In this document: in pieces, positions 1-11,320 of the stretch | How positions within the stretch are numbered: the first letter of the stretch is position 1 | Layout of the letters: every line of letters starts with the position of its first letter | Source of the DNA: Hypholoma sublateritium FD-334 SS-4 | Taxonomy: Eukaryota; Basidiomycota; Agaricomycetes; Agaricales; Strophariaceae | Length of the DNA: 64,000 nt | Assembly (NCBI GenBank): GCA_000827495.1 | Contig: KN817571.1 | Span: 124,001 to 188,000 of the forward strand | Direction: 5' to 3' | The notes under the pieces: generated by a model | The model's input: only the letters and a program-made list of their open reading frames with translations | The model's database searches: none | Told to the model about the DNA's origin: nothing | Made by a program: the position numbers and the translations under genes

Positions 1-413
1 AATTTGGATGAGCGTCGAGTTGGCGTCAAGGGTATGGCAGTCGACGGTGACCCGATAAAGCTAAAACTGACTCTACTAGTGCCACACATACAAATATCAT
101 CACGGCCGAATGATATGACCACTATGCTGTAATGGCTCATTGGAAAGAAGACCCACATAAAAACATTCGAATTTCGGACAAAGAAATAGAAGAGATAAGA
201 TGGAAGAACAAAATAAAACGAAGAACACCTTGAGAACACCAATCAAATAAAACAGTAGAGCATTCATACCCCTGTGAATAATATGCAAGTGACTGAAAGA
301 GGTTACCTCGTCCATACTTCCTCATTTACTGTTATGTTTATGCCGTTTACTCGTGCAGTACATCTTGCTAGATACAAATGAGCAAATCTACATGCAAAAC
401 CGGACTAAATCGA
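1..413. other. Left-edge intergenic DNA
   Basis: I see no convincing coding exon here. Short open frames on the minus strand lack family resemblance and splice context. The stretch lies downstream of the minus-strand F-box-like gene that ends at 414 and probably holds its 3' untranslated region. Confidence 0.4.
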
Positions 414-1706
414 TTAAAAATAGTCGACAAGGACAGAAAAATTAAATGTAGTTTTTGCTTCCGTACTGGACAGCAGAGGAAAGTGACTGGCTTGAAGCCG
501 AAGTATGGTCTCCCTTTCTGGACAGCGGCGAGTCACCAGCTGGCTGAATATTTTCACCACCAAAGTAATGGTCCCCAGCAGCGGAAATCTCTTGCCGCTC
601 AGTGCCCTATCCAGTGTCCTCCATGAGTCAAAGCACTCTTCAAAAGGGCCATCTATGAGGAGGTTGATATGAAGTGTAATTGATTTCAGATGTGGAAAAG
701 GTGCTTTCTCCAGGGTCAAAAGGTCTGCCAGACCATGCAGGGAGTCTTCAAAGCGGTCGTACATATCTAGTTCGAAGGCTAGGGATTGTAAGTTTTGGAG
801 GACATGAAGGCGAAGCCCACAGAGCGGATAAGTGATTTCTAGGAGGATGATTATTAGGCATTATATTGCAAAGAAATATCTAGTGGCTAGCTTACCCTCG
901 ATTTCTAGAGACGTGAGCGTCTCGCTTGCGGCGGTAAGAACCTTATTGATATTTTTGACATCCGCATCGCATTCCAAATGACTACAGAGGTCTCGAAGAC
1001 CTCTGATGTCGAATGCTGGACGGAAGCCTTGTGCCTCAAATAGCAAGGCGGTCATGCTCGCAGCATTCCCGCCTCCTACATCCAAGCTCCGAAGTCGCGA
1101 TATTATGTGGGATGTAGATTGTGTTGAGGACAATGTTTCCACAGGGCCAAACTCCATTTGATCCATGTAGAAATTCTCTAGATGGGCCATAGAAGCTAAT
1201 ATAGATGCAGGAAATTTGGTGAAGGCCGTCAACCCGAGCGATGTCAATGTAGGTAGTTGCATGATACCATACAGTATCGATAGATGGTCCCGAGGAATTG
1301 CATTCCATGCCCATTTGTTATGACTGCCACCTGCATGCAGCAAATTGAACACTCTGAGCAAAGGAAGCCGTCCCAGTAAACGCTGTACCTCCCCATCGAT
1401 GAAGTCGGATTCTAGGATTGAGTAAGAGAGAGTGCGCACACAGGAAGCTATGTCTGGGGTTCGGTCAAGCAAGCTATTGAATGCCTTGGGAAGATGGTCA
1501 CGGTGGGCACCCGGATGCGGAAACGACAGGAAAGTGAGGGTTGAGTAAATGTGTCGCCTCGTGATGGACAGGAATATTTTGGAAGCCAAGGAGCATGCTT
1601 TGAGATGTGTGTAATCTGCTAGGAGGTAGTAAGAATCGTCAACTTCGGCAGCTAATAGGTCTATGATGGTCTCAACTATGTCGAGCGGAAGGTGTGTTGC
1701 TGCCAT
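414..1706 (-). CDS. F-box-like / leucine-rich hypothetical protein
   Basis: Two exons, 1706-896 and 838-414, joined across a 57 bp GTAAGC...TAG intron, give a 411-residue protein in frame. The N-terminus (MAATHLPLDIVETIIDLL) is the F-box-like opening common in Agaricomycete proteins, in which a short helical segment would bind Skp1. The rest is leucine-rich, with repeated L..L.SL.L.. spacing that suggests degenerate leucine-rich repeats. By family analogy it may be a substrate adaptor of an SCF ubiquitin ligase, but no partner or substrate can be read from the sequence. Such genes are numerous and fast-evolving in these fungi. A similar gene lies at 7437-8832 on the other strand. The start is the first Met before the F-box-like segment. 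Confidence 0.75.
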
Positions 1707-2227
1707 TCAGCGGGGAGTGAGTTGGCGGTTCAAGCTATCTGACAAGCTCTATGTAGAATTTGATTCGCAATGGGAACAGTCTTCATGAATCATGATCGCC
1801 GGATTTTGAAGAGCTCTGCTGCACAAAATGATACAGCCTGCCGGTAGGTGATTTCAAGTGGAGCCTCAGGTGAACAGTATCAAGTTGGTTTGATGGCGGT
1901 TCAAACGTTCAAATAAGACTCGATTTTGGGTTTCCCACATACATATCGTACAGCCACCGTTTGACCACGGCCTCGATAACCATGCTATGCATTAGACCAA
2001 CGCGCTTGCTATATGAGCAACATCTTGCATATCGCATATGATTCATGTCAAGGTATTTATTGCAGTGGATATTTCGCAAGGTGGACAGCTACCCTCGAGG
2101 GTGTCGCGGAGATATCACGACTCGGAAGACATCAATAATACCGCTTCCCCAAATTTGATACCATTTTTGGCGGCACTTGAAGGACGGTACGCAAGCCGCA
2201 AGAATATATGTGCACTCTACGTGCTAT
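1707..2227. other. Intergenic DNA
   Basis: This stretch lies between the start of the F-box-like gene and the 3' end of the GH27 gene. It probably contains the F-box-like gene's promoter. I see no gene in it. Confidence 0.4.
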
Positions 2228-4551
2228 TTAAGCAGCCTTAATCAGATATGCCACCGTATCGTGCGGCGCGACGTTGACGGTGAACGTCGAAGAAGCGGCA
2301 TAAGCGCCCGGCAGATCAGCGCCCGCCCACATGTCATGGACAGTGAAGGTCCCAGAAATAGACAGTCCCGGTACGTTGGCGAAGCCAAACTGCTTTGTCG
2401 CTGTCGCTGAAGCAGTGTTGATGATGAACACATGGACCCCGTTGGTGGAATTTCCTGAGTAATATTCGGGAGGCGACGTCGAGGGCATCGAGGAGGAGGC
2501 GGTGAAGGGTATCGCCGGGATGCCGATGGTGGCGTCTTGGTGGAACGCAAGGAGCTCAGTGTTTGTTATTATGGCCAACTGGGTTGAGTTAAGCAGGCTC
2601 ATCTGTCGAGGTGGATGGTAAGCTCTGCATTCAATCAGGTTATTGGTGCATTCACGTACATCTGTTCCCCTAAACAATTGCTTGAGTATTAGAAAACCAT
2701 ATATTCATTAATAAAACATACAAAAGAATCGGGCTCTTCAAAAAGCACCATGCGGCGAAGTGCGTTCTCTGCTCCTGGATAGTTAGATCACCATTGCCTG
2801 ACAGAAAAATCAGCTATCACATGAAATTTGGAGTTCTCCGTAAATACCTATTTCCATCATGTCCATGTCGTTGTGGGCGAAGAAATTGACAGAAGACAGA
2901 TAGGCAACATTTGTTGATATTATGCTTGTAATATACGACCAACTTGCGCTGTACGACAATAATTAGAAAGAATTGTTTGCGGCCTGCAAAGGTGTGTATA
3001 AGTACCTTGAATCCCCTGACATTCTCCAGGAATGTCCCTGGGAGCGACCTTAGAGAGCAACAGGCAGTCAGTGGATCGCTACTTACCACTTTAGCGCCCC
3101 AGTCCCAGACGTTTGCTGCGCCCCATATGCACAGATTGAATTGGAATGGGCGCGACTAGGCCGCAAGAGCAGCTCTATGCATTACATCAGATTTTTTATC
3201 TGTTGTCAGTGTTTGCGAGACCTACGTCATCTGCCGGTACCGGATGGCCGAGTTGGAGTTGCTGGAAAATAAAATATTAACAACGCGTACGGGCTAATGC
3301 AGCTGCATTATCAGACTTACTACCAGTCATTTCCTTGCGGGTCCTGTCGAAAACGACAAAAAATTTAGTACATATAACATCCGCTCATGGAAACAGGCTA
3401 GATACCCAGACATCAGTCCAATTAGACGGGACATTGCAATTGTCTTAGGATCGCGCGGTGAGCAAGTGGTCAGTATACAGCAGAGCTATCGGGCTCGGAT
3501 TGAACAAGCTCACCATATTTCAGGTAGTCAATACCCCAATCGTTGAAAGTAGCAGCATCGACGGCTTCATTTCCGAGAGATCCCGGGAACCCAGCGCAGG
3601 TATTAGTGCCAGCGTCACTGGTAAATTATCAACTGGGGTTATCGCATGCGAATGAATGGCTGAGGGAGACAAACCTGTAGATGCCCATCTTCAAGCCTAG
3701 GTTGTGAATCTGCGTGGAAATGGACTCCAGGCCATTGGGGAACTTAGTTGGGTCTGGGACAATGCGCCCAGTGGTCGCATCGCGAGCCATTAGTGCCCAA
3801 CAGTCCTAGAATAACCTTCTGAGCCCCGGGGTACTGTGAGATGTCAGAAGAAAATACATACATCGATATTGATATATTCATAACCAACGGCTTTCAGTCC
3901 CAAGGAAACGAACTGATCTGCGGCGGCGAGTATTTTTGTTTCGTTGATATCTATCCCAGAAATTCGGAGGTGCACACAGTGAGCATGGTGTGTTGATTAG
4001 CCAAAATGAATACCCACTGCAACCGTACGCGTTCCAGGCGTTCCAGCTATACGAGCACATTAGTAAAATGAGGCTTTTAGCCATGTCGAAAAAAAAATCA
4101 CCCGAGAGCTGGCAATTTTCCCGTCAGCGTGGACGGTGGCGTGGTGGGAGCCGTAGCAGCTATGCCGGTCAGAGTGACACTAGGAGCAGTACTCGTTGTG
4201 CTAGACGTCGTGCTAGATATCGTGGACGTCGTAACAGTACCTGTAGTCGTTATAGAGGATGTAGAAGTACTACTTTGCGTAGTGCCAGTTGCAGTCGACA
4301 AGCTTTGCAAGCATTGCGAATAGTACTGATTGGAGTATGTGCAAGTCCACCTAGGCCATCGAACATTTGTTATTAGCATCGACCTTGTGAAGGTTTATCG
4401 GACGAGGTCAAACGCACCCAGCTTGACAAGTCGTTGTTCCCGTCCAACTCTGCCCTCCGCATTGGGCATATGGACCGGCTTGTGCCAGAGCCACAGCTGC
4501 GGTTAAAAGGATGCTAAATGTTAGGTTCAGCATTTTCGATCTTGCTTTCAT
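2228..4551 (-). CDS. Secreted GH27 alpha-galactosidase with N-terminal CBM1
   Basis: Predicted to release terminal alpha-1,6-galactose from galactomannan and raffinose-type sugars outside the cell. The start at 4551 opens a signal peptide ([20 protein letters not shown]...). A fungal cellulose-binding CBM1 follows, split by an intron, with its Cys/Trp pattern ([16 protein letters not shown], then [14 protein letters not shown]). A Ser/Thr linker lies at about 4100-4290. The GH27 catalytic domain shows WNAWNAYGC, the strand ending YEYINID then [17 protein letters not shown], the nucleophile region LKYDNC, and [11 protein letters not shown]. The C-terminal beta domain ends VAYLIKAA. About ten exons with short introns. 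The N-terminal position of CBM1 is one of the common fungal layouts. The gene looks intact. Exact splice joins between 2680 and 3470 were not all verified. Confidence 0.85.
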
Positions 4552-4566
4552 CAGTAGTAAAAACCC

Positions 4567-4578
4567 CGCATATATATG
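4567..4578 (-). promoter_or_regulatory. TATA-like element before the GH27 gene
   Basis: The minus-strand sequence GCATATATATGC lies about 20 bp upstream of the predicted start at 4551. A TATA box this close to the ATG would imply a very short leader, so it may instead be a chance AT-rich motif. Confidence 0.3.
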
Positions 4579-5203
4579 CCTCTGTTATAACGCGGTACCG
4601 AGCGCAAAATTAACGGTTTATTCCAGCCGCCGCGAAGCGAAGGATTATCATCGGAAACTCTGTCAAAGTGCGATGAGCATGTGGATCAACAACCATGTTG
4701 GGCCAAGGCAAATGTTTGTGGTGCTCACCAGGTGTACTACTGGTACAACATAGATAGAAATGACGCGCGTGAGCGTGTCTGAGAAAAGAGATGACCATGG
4801 TGTTTTTTCCGCGACAATGCCGAGCAGTACCACAATGTCAGGATGGTAGATCTGCTGACACGAACAGAAGTTGAAAGTTCGCTGAAGGCCGTTCTTCACG
4901 TCGGCTGGACGCGTGAAATGTCTAACATGCGATTCTACACGCTGATATCGCCGATATTTCAGCCATTGAGATTCAGAAAGAGCCGGTGGTGGTTCACACA
5001 AGAGAACAGATATAGTTGACAGGGGACTCGAATGTTAGGAGAATGATCGTTATGAGGAACTCGGAGTTGGATTTGCGAAAGCGCGTCGACAATATGGATT
5101 TCAAGGCTTTCAGAACGTAAGAGAACGGAAGGTCGAAAGCTCGAATTTGCTCTTTACTTCGACGATGTAGAATCTTGCACTGAGTGAATAGCTGTCCGAC
5201 TCG
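4579..5203. other. Intergenic DNA left of the transposons
   Basis: Upstream region of the GH27 gene. Several short open frames exist on the minus strand (4994-5375), but none has a recognisable motif. They may be remnants of older sequence next to the mobile elements. Confidence 0.3.
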
Positions 5204-5740
5204 CAGTGTTGGCAACCCCACTGGATATCCACGTGGGAATCCACGAATCCACAAAAGTGTGGATACCCACGCCATTCGTGGGGGTGGGGTTACTCATTAT
5301 GGAAATCGCGTGGGGGCGACATGGGGGCGACGCGCGCGCGATGCGCCGCGATGACATGTTGAGGCTAAAAACCATGCAAACTAGTATTTATTTCAGTGGA
5401 TTGTCGAACGCTGGGATTAAGTAAATGTGGTTCACAATATACGCTAAATAAAACATAAATTTATACATGGCTTAGACGTAGTGGCACATTTCCATGGACA
5501 ATCTACCAAGTATTCATAGTGGATTTACCAATCTATGTTGACTCTACGTGTGCTAGTACGTCTTGAGCCTCGTTGTCCTCACTGTTACATAATATCATAT
5601 ATGATCCATATATAGTGATACCCGCCAAGAGTGATCCTGGGAATAGCCATGCCCACATACGTGGACATGGCGTATCCAGTGGATACCCACGAATTCGTGG
5701 TGGTGGGTTCCCACACCTACCCGTGGGGTTGCCAACACTG
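5204..5740. mobile_element. hAT-like MITE, 537 bp
   Basis: Perfect 18 bp terminal inverted repeats, CAGTGTTGGCAACCCCAC at 5204-5221 and its complement at 5723-5740, bound a short AT-rich interior with no transposase. The CAGTG start is typical of hAT transposon ends. Inside each end there are several copies of a GGATACCCAC / GTGGG motif in both orientations (for example 5252-5290 and 5668-5715), as expected of subterminal transposase-binding repeats. The 8 bp flanks (5196-5203 and 5741-5748) do not match, so either the target duplication has decayed or the element is not hAT. Superfamily is inferred from the termini only. Confidence 0.6.
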
Positions 5741-5917
5741 AGCTGTCGCGGTGGCGGGAAGAATCTCTGCCGGACTATGGGCCGGACATAGCCTATTTAG
5801 GGCCGGCATCGGTGACTTCCATGTCAGCCATCGTAATGCTGTGTACGTGTTCGCACATTCATCGCTTTCAAAGACCGCGTCGCCTCAGCTGGGTACCGCC
5901 ATCTAACTATGGAGGTA

Positions 5918-7113
5918 AGGTAGATGTCATCCACAAACAATGTGGTCATGTGAGGTGACAAAGTGTGACCCCCAAATAAGGAAGTGTTTTTAGAATTCCT
6001 TGTATTCGCTCGATATCTTTGTACCAGAATAAAAATATCATAATCCGGTCTGTAGGAACGCTAGGCATATCTATTTCAAACGTCTATGTGAAGTTTCGTG
6101 CTTATCGGAGTGTGCGATCTAAAGTAGTTTCCCTCGAAGTGTCAGACAATGGCATAACTTGCCCACGGCACATCAAAGAAGGTCAGTTCATCGTCTTCCT
6201 TTGTTCCCTTCGTATGTAGACATTAATCTAAAGCAATCCCTCTTTCCATAGCTCCTCCATGATGTTCTGTGGCAGTACTCGATGCCCCTTGTATTTACGT
6301 GCAGCCCAAAATCCCTCCCAGCTGTTTCAATATTATCAATTTCATCTGGCCCGTTCTCGTGATCGCCATCCGAGTCGTCCATGGATTCGGGGGTTGGGCC
6401 ATCGCCGCTGTCCTTAGCGCCGTCAATATCTGAGGGATCGGTGACAATAGACCATTCAAAGTAGGACAATTCCCTTGATAATATTGGTGCTGCGCGGGGC
6501 ATATCCCTGGAAGCTGCAATCCGGAACGCAGTTTGTTGAGTGACATCGGAATGGATCTGAATCTTTGGAATTGCTGGATCGTTTGGCGCGTAATTGTCTG
6601 GCTCTGTATCCATCTGTAGTATTGCTCAGATAATTAAATTGTGTCTAATACACTATTGGATAAAACATACATGCTCGTCATCTGAGCCCAACGGTGTTGC
6701 TACCCTATCCCCATCTGATCCGTCTGACTGTTCCCCAACAGATTTCCGCCGCTTTGCTGATAAAGCATCTCTTGCGACCTCTAGAGAGGCTATACGTGCA
6801 GCAGCAGCCTTGCGCTTTCTGGGCATAGATGAATAGTGAAGAAAGATGAGTTTTCTGACGTCTATCTGCGCGACATCTAGGTGCGCCGCCTTATTTTGGA
6901 AACTACATGCTCAATTTTGGATTTTTTCCAAATCTACACGTAGATATATGTAGATTAACCTTATATGAATAGTTCCTACAGACCAAATCTGCAGAAATCT
7001 ATTGTGGAAGGTGCTTTCGACACGCTTTTGTCTTTAATTAACGTGTCATTTCCATTTTTGATCATGTCACATCTGATGCACGTGACTACATTGTTTGTGG
7101 ATGACATCTACCT
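5918..7113. mobile_element. TA-flanked element with ~142 bp inverted repeats
   Basis: A 26 bp perfect inverted repeat begins AGGTAGATGTCATCC at 5918 and is mirrored at 7088-7113. Immediately outside is the dinucleotide TA on both sides (5916-5917 and 7114-7115), the target duplication of Tc1/mariner-type transposons. A second inverted match, GGTCTGTAGGAAC at 6047-6059 and its complement at 6972-6984, lies at the same distance from each end (141 bp). The whole element therefore seems to have imperfect terminal repeats of about 142 bp. The interior, 6188-6826, carries a small minus-strand gene that is not a complete transposase. It is most likely a non-autonomous or deletion derivative. Confidence 0.7.
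6188..6826 (-). CDS. Small acidic protein inside the TA-flanked element
   Basis: Two exons, 6826-6671 and 6613-6188, with a GTATGT...CAG intron, give about 193 residues. The N-terminus is basic (MPRKRKAAAARIASLEVARD, later AKRRK), resembling a nuclear localisation signal with a short coiled coil. The middle is rich in Asp, Glu, Ser and Pro and probably disordered. The last part could be a read-through past a lost splice site. I do not recognise a domain. Its placement inside the inverted repeats suggests either the N-terminal remnant of a transposon-encoded protein or captured host sequence. Expression is unknown. Confidence 0.45.
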
Positions 7114-7115
7114 TA

Positions 7116-7436
7116 ATGCTATCGGTTCAACATTCGCTCATACATGACAATCAGCCCGATCAAACTATGGTTGTTTTAGTCATGTCCGCTACTCGCCAGG
7201 GCTTTCACGCCCACCGTCAACCTTGTCTTGATACCACTTCCATAGCGAAGATAGCGACAAGCCTTTCCTGAGCTTTCGACGCCGCCTAAACGCTACTAAC
7301 TTGCTGCTAACGCCACATTTTGTTGCATCATCTTCCCCGAGAAATATTTCTTCCAGCCGCAAAGGTGAGCCTCGAAACCTCTCCCCACTTCCACAGATAG
7401 GGGCTTATGCATTTATCCTCCTGCAGAATATACAAC
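7116..7436 (+). other. Intergenic DNA / upstream region of second F-box-like gene
   Basis: No gene seen. The 3' part is pyrimidine-rich and ends with several possible splice acceptors just before 7437, so a short 5' leader intron is possible. Confidence 0.3.
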
Positions 7437-8832
7437 ATGGTCGAAAAATCCCTGTATTTCCCTTCTGATTTGGTGCACTGCGTCGTCGACTATCTTGAGG
7501 GCGACCAAGATACTCTTTCAAACTGCGCGCTCGTAGCCTGGGACTTCCTTCATCCTAGCAGAAAGCACATCTTCGGCCATGTTGTGCTCAAGGCCTCGCC
7601 CGAGGACAGGCAGCCCGCAACTCGGCTCTTGAACCTGCTGTCCATGGCGCCCCATCTTGTTCCGTACATCACTTCGTTGCGAATCGTAGTTGAAATTGCG
7701 CATTCAGCGAATGCGAACACGGGACAAGCGGGCTGGATATACGAAGATGCCGGTCTTCCCCTCGTGCTGGCAGGTCTCCAGCACCTGAAAGAGGTATCGG
7801 TCGAGTCCACTACCAGCCCAATAAAGTGGGCAATTTTTCCTGCACATCTCCAGGACGGTTTCTTCGAAGTTTTCACTCGCAGCAGACTGTCTAAACTGTC
7901 CCTTATCCAAGTCGAGAACTTCCCAATCAGAATCCTTCGTAAGTGCGGGAACCTCAAACATCTCGTACTGCGCTGCGTCTCCCTTCTGGTCGAAGAGCCA
8001 GGTCCACTATTTCCGGATCTCGGTGCCTCACTGTGCCTAGAAAACCTCGAGATGTTTGAATCCCGGGACACATTCTTCAATCTCAATGCATGGCTGCGAG
8101 ATCCCGAGATGGCGGGCATGAATATCTCTTCGCTCAAACACCTTTCTCTAGCCGTCCACGGCAGATCTATCAGATATACTGAAGATATGTTCATCATCTC
8201 ACGCTTCTTAGAGCATTCATCGCCATCTCTAGAGGTCCTCAGGCTCACCCCGCCCGTAATGTGTCAGTACCCACACTCCATCTCTCAATGCAGCTTTTAA
8301 CTGACTTAACCGACCAATTACCCCCAGGTGCAGACATCTCGGACATTACGACTAACCCGTTCCACCTCAGCGCGATCCCCAACCTGCACAAGCTCGAGTT
8401 CAGCATCGAGATCTCCGACTTCGACGACGTCGACACGAGCCCCGCGCTCTTCTGGCTCGCGGAGCTCTTCGCGCACATCCCGCCTGCGAACATCATCCGC
8501 GATGTCGTGCTCACCTGCGAGATCCTACAGGCGAACCCGCTGGGCGAGTTTGACAGCAGGATATGGGTCGCGATCGACAAATTTCTGACGTGCAAAGAGC
8601 TCGCGCGCCTGCGCCGCGTCGCGCTTATCATCTACCCGATATACTCAGCGGGGAAGACGCACGCGCCGCTTGACACCGAGCTGCTGCAGAAGGAGATGAG
8701 CATCTTGAGGGAGCGGAACATGCTGCAGGTCGAGAAACGTTACGGTGAGTGCTTTGCACGGGCATGGGGATCGATTATTCAAATTGCCCGCTTACTGTGC
8801 GCATCTATTATCCAGTGACGCCTAAACTGTGA
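7437..8832 (+). CDS. F-box-like / leucine-rich hypothetical protein
   Basis: Three exons, 7437-8262, 8328-8744 and 8816-8832, give 419 residues in frame. The last exon is only 17 nt and encodes the end VTPKL. The N-terminus (MVEKSLYFPSDLVHCVVDYL) is an F-box-like motif, followed by CALVAWDFLHPSRKHIF, the usual second half of this motif in Agaricomycetes. The remainder is leucine-rich with repeat-like spacing and no catalytic motif. It is probably an SCF-type adaptor of unknown target, by family analogy only. An upstream in-frame ATG at 7407 would add ten residues, but 7437 places the F-box at the usual distance from the N-terminus. It is unrelated in detailed sequence to the gene at 414-1706. 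Confidence 0.75.
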
Positions 8833-9027
8833 CTTGAACACGCCAATATTATGGCAAAAACGAACGGGGTATAAATTGTAGCAGATGGTGCATAAGTATG
8901 TTGTACAATTTCTAGTATGTATTGATTAGAGTTATGTCTGCAGGTGTACTGGGTAAATGTCGTTAGTATTATCATAATGTGCTGACTTCGCGAGGGATTC
9001 CACGAAACCAACGGGGCGCGGTTCGGT

Positions 9028-10605
9028 CTATGAGCGTGAAGGCAGTCGTCCGAGCTCGACTTCAACATCGGTCGACCCGCTACGGTCGAAGTCATTCTGT
9101 ATTGAATAGGCGCCTAACGGCGACGGCGCGCGGCCTGCTGCATAGAGTGTCGGCTTGGAGAAGAGTTCGGATTCGGGGCGCGTCGTGAGCAGCAGTACTG
9201 CATTGCAGGCGCCGCTCAGGCCGTAGATAGACACGATCGCAAACGTTGCCGTCCCGCTGACCGAGTTGGGGTGAACGAAGGTGATCCAGCGCACGACGCT
9301 GAGCGGGAGGATCGAGATGCAGTACACGAGCGGGTACCTGGTCCCGTGGGCCTGTCTGTGAGCAGCGCGCGGGGGTTTGGACTGCGGGGAACTCACGCAA
9401 GCATGATCAGCGCCCGATAGCGCCCGCCCTTGAGCGCGGGGTCCGCCAGCGGGTCCACGCGCTGGAAGCGGAACTTCCACCATATCTCGTCGTCGATTTT
9501 GATGTTCCCCCGGCTCCACAGGTAGAGCGGCAGGTAGAGCACAAAGGACACGACGAGCGTGATCCAAAACCAGACATATTCGCCCCATATGCGCCACTGG
9601 AGGTACCCCGGGCCAATCCAGCACCAGTACTGGAGAGGGAGGAGTATGTCAGATACACTTTCGTTCCACCGGCACGCCGGGATTGACGTACTGGAGTGGG
9701 CGATTCGTAGTGCTTCCCGGGCCCCTCGTTGAGCTCGTTCCCCAGGACCACCATGAAGATGATGAACGACCACGCAGCGGTCATGACATACGCTGTCTTC
9801 CGCAGCGAGCGTATGTTCCTCCCAATCCATATTCCCAAGAAGGTGTATATCGAGATAAGCTGCCAGATGAAAGTCAGTATTCGAATTCCACTGCATTCTT
9901 CGGCGCGCCGGGCCGTGATGCTGCACGTACGAGCGTCGTGATGCCCACGCCGGTCTCTCCGAGCTGCTGGATTATTCCTGTGCGTGTAATAGAAGTTGTG
10001 CATGTCAGTCACTTTTCCGATATGGGCGGGATCCGGGTAGCCGACTGACCTTGCGCGTCACAAAAAGTGCCCACTTCGACCTTGCCATCGTGTACCCATT
10101 TGATGTCGAGCACGGCGCCGATGGCCTGCAGGAGGTCGGCGGTGAAGAGCGAGAACTAAGTATCACGAGCACCCAGCCGTGCATGTGAGTAACCGGTCAT
10201 GATAAAAATAACCTCAATGAAAAATGATCACCATGAGAAGGTCCATGGGCTGGTGGAAAACACGCAGTTTATCTCTGTGCAGATTCCGGATGCGCCATGC
10301 TATGTTTCGCTGCGGTGCGTGGAGCGGTTAACATACGAGGAAAGGGGGCTCACGCGACTGGGAGACGCACCAAGATGATTGCATACACGTAAGACACCGC
10401 AAGTAGTGAGAGCAGGCCTGCTTCGCTGACGATCTGAGAGGCTTAGCAAGAACATCACTCTGCGTATGGCAGCAAGGAGGAAGCTCACCGTCAGGCCAAT
10501 GCTCTCGCCGCGCGTCAGACACCGGATAGTTGTGTCGTTCAGCGAGCGCTCAAAATCTTCAGCCGTGCAGATGATGCCGAGCTGGGCCTTGGCAATGGCA
10601 GACAT
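9028..10605 (-). CDS. Seven-transmembrane receptor, Git3/cAMP-receptor-like
   Basis: A multi-exon gene starting MSAIAKAQLGIICTAEDF. Exons encode successive hydrophobic helices: helix 1 around SEAGLLSLLAVSYVYAIIL, helix 2-3 around FSLFTADLLQAIGAVL, helix 4 around TAAWSFIIFMVVLGN, helix 5 around GEYVWFWITLVVSFVLY and two more in YPLVYCISILPLSVVRW and ATFAIVSIYGLSGACNAVLL. The loop YWCWIG before helix 5 is a hallmark of the fungal Git3/Gpr1 and cAMP-receptor-like class. The protein would sit in the plasma membrane and signal through a heterotrimeric G protein, usually in nutrient sensing. The ligand cannot be deduced. The tail ends VELGRLPSRS. Exon boundaries between 9640 and 10340 were only partly resolved. 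Confidence 0.8.
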
Positions 10606-11320
10606 CCAGATGTCGGGGGGTAGCGGATTGCTGTCGAGGGCGCGGACGCCTTACTGCATCAACGCAGTCGCTTGGTGGAGAAAGGGCACATTTTTTTCGA
10701 GGCGCCGCATATATATCGCCCAGCGCTATAACCCCCGCCCGTAACCGTACTGAGCGGAACCAGGCGACGCCACGCTGCATGTCATATCACTTATCTTGGG
10801 CTAAATCAATATGATGCCGAGTTTGGGAGCAAATGCAGATCCGCAGAGCAACGTCAGGGGGCGTGTGCCTGTGCAAAATGAGTTTGCGTAGGTTTGTACG
10901 TGGTCGCGCTTTGACGAAACTTTGACTTCATAGGACTTGGTAAATTTCTCTTGCTAGCGCGACGATTCAGGAGAGAGCGGCGTCAAGAGAGCTAAGGCGT
11001 TGCAGCATATTTTGAGGCAATTCAAAGCAGGACGCCTCCGTTTGATTGCTTTCCATCAAGCACCCAATGGGGTCCGAGGTTTGCAATGGATACAGATGAC
11101 GCATTGGCAGCGAGCGTCGGATGATGAGCAGATACCAGTACTGATGGTGGCACTGAGCCAAGATGATACATTTGACGCCGGGCTGTTTGTCCTATGAACG
11201 CTTCTGGCTTGCAAAGCTTCATTTTTAAGTTCATTAGCCAATTCATGATATTCTAATGTAAAAGGGCAAAACATTGTATAATCAGTGCATTTTATGCCAT
11301 TTCTACGCCTTCCAAACAGA
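10606..11320. other. Intergenic DNA
   Basis: Upstream of the receptor gene, with an AT-rich TATA-like stretch (CATATATATCG on the plus strand near 10708-10718) about 100 bp from its start. The rest has no supported gene; overlapping short frames at 10967-11274 occur on both strands without family resemblance. Confidence 0.35.
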
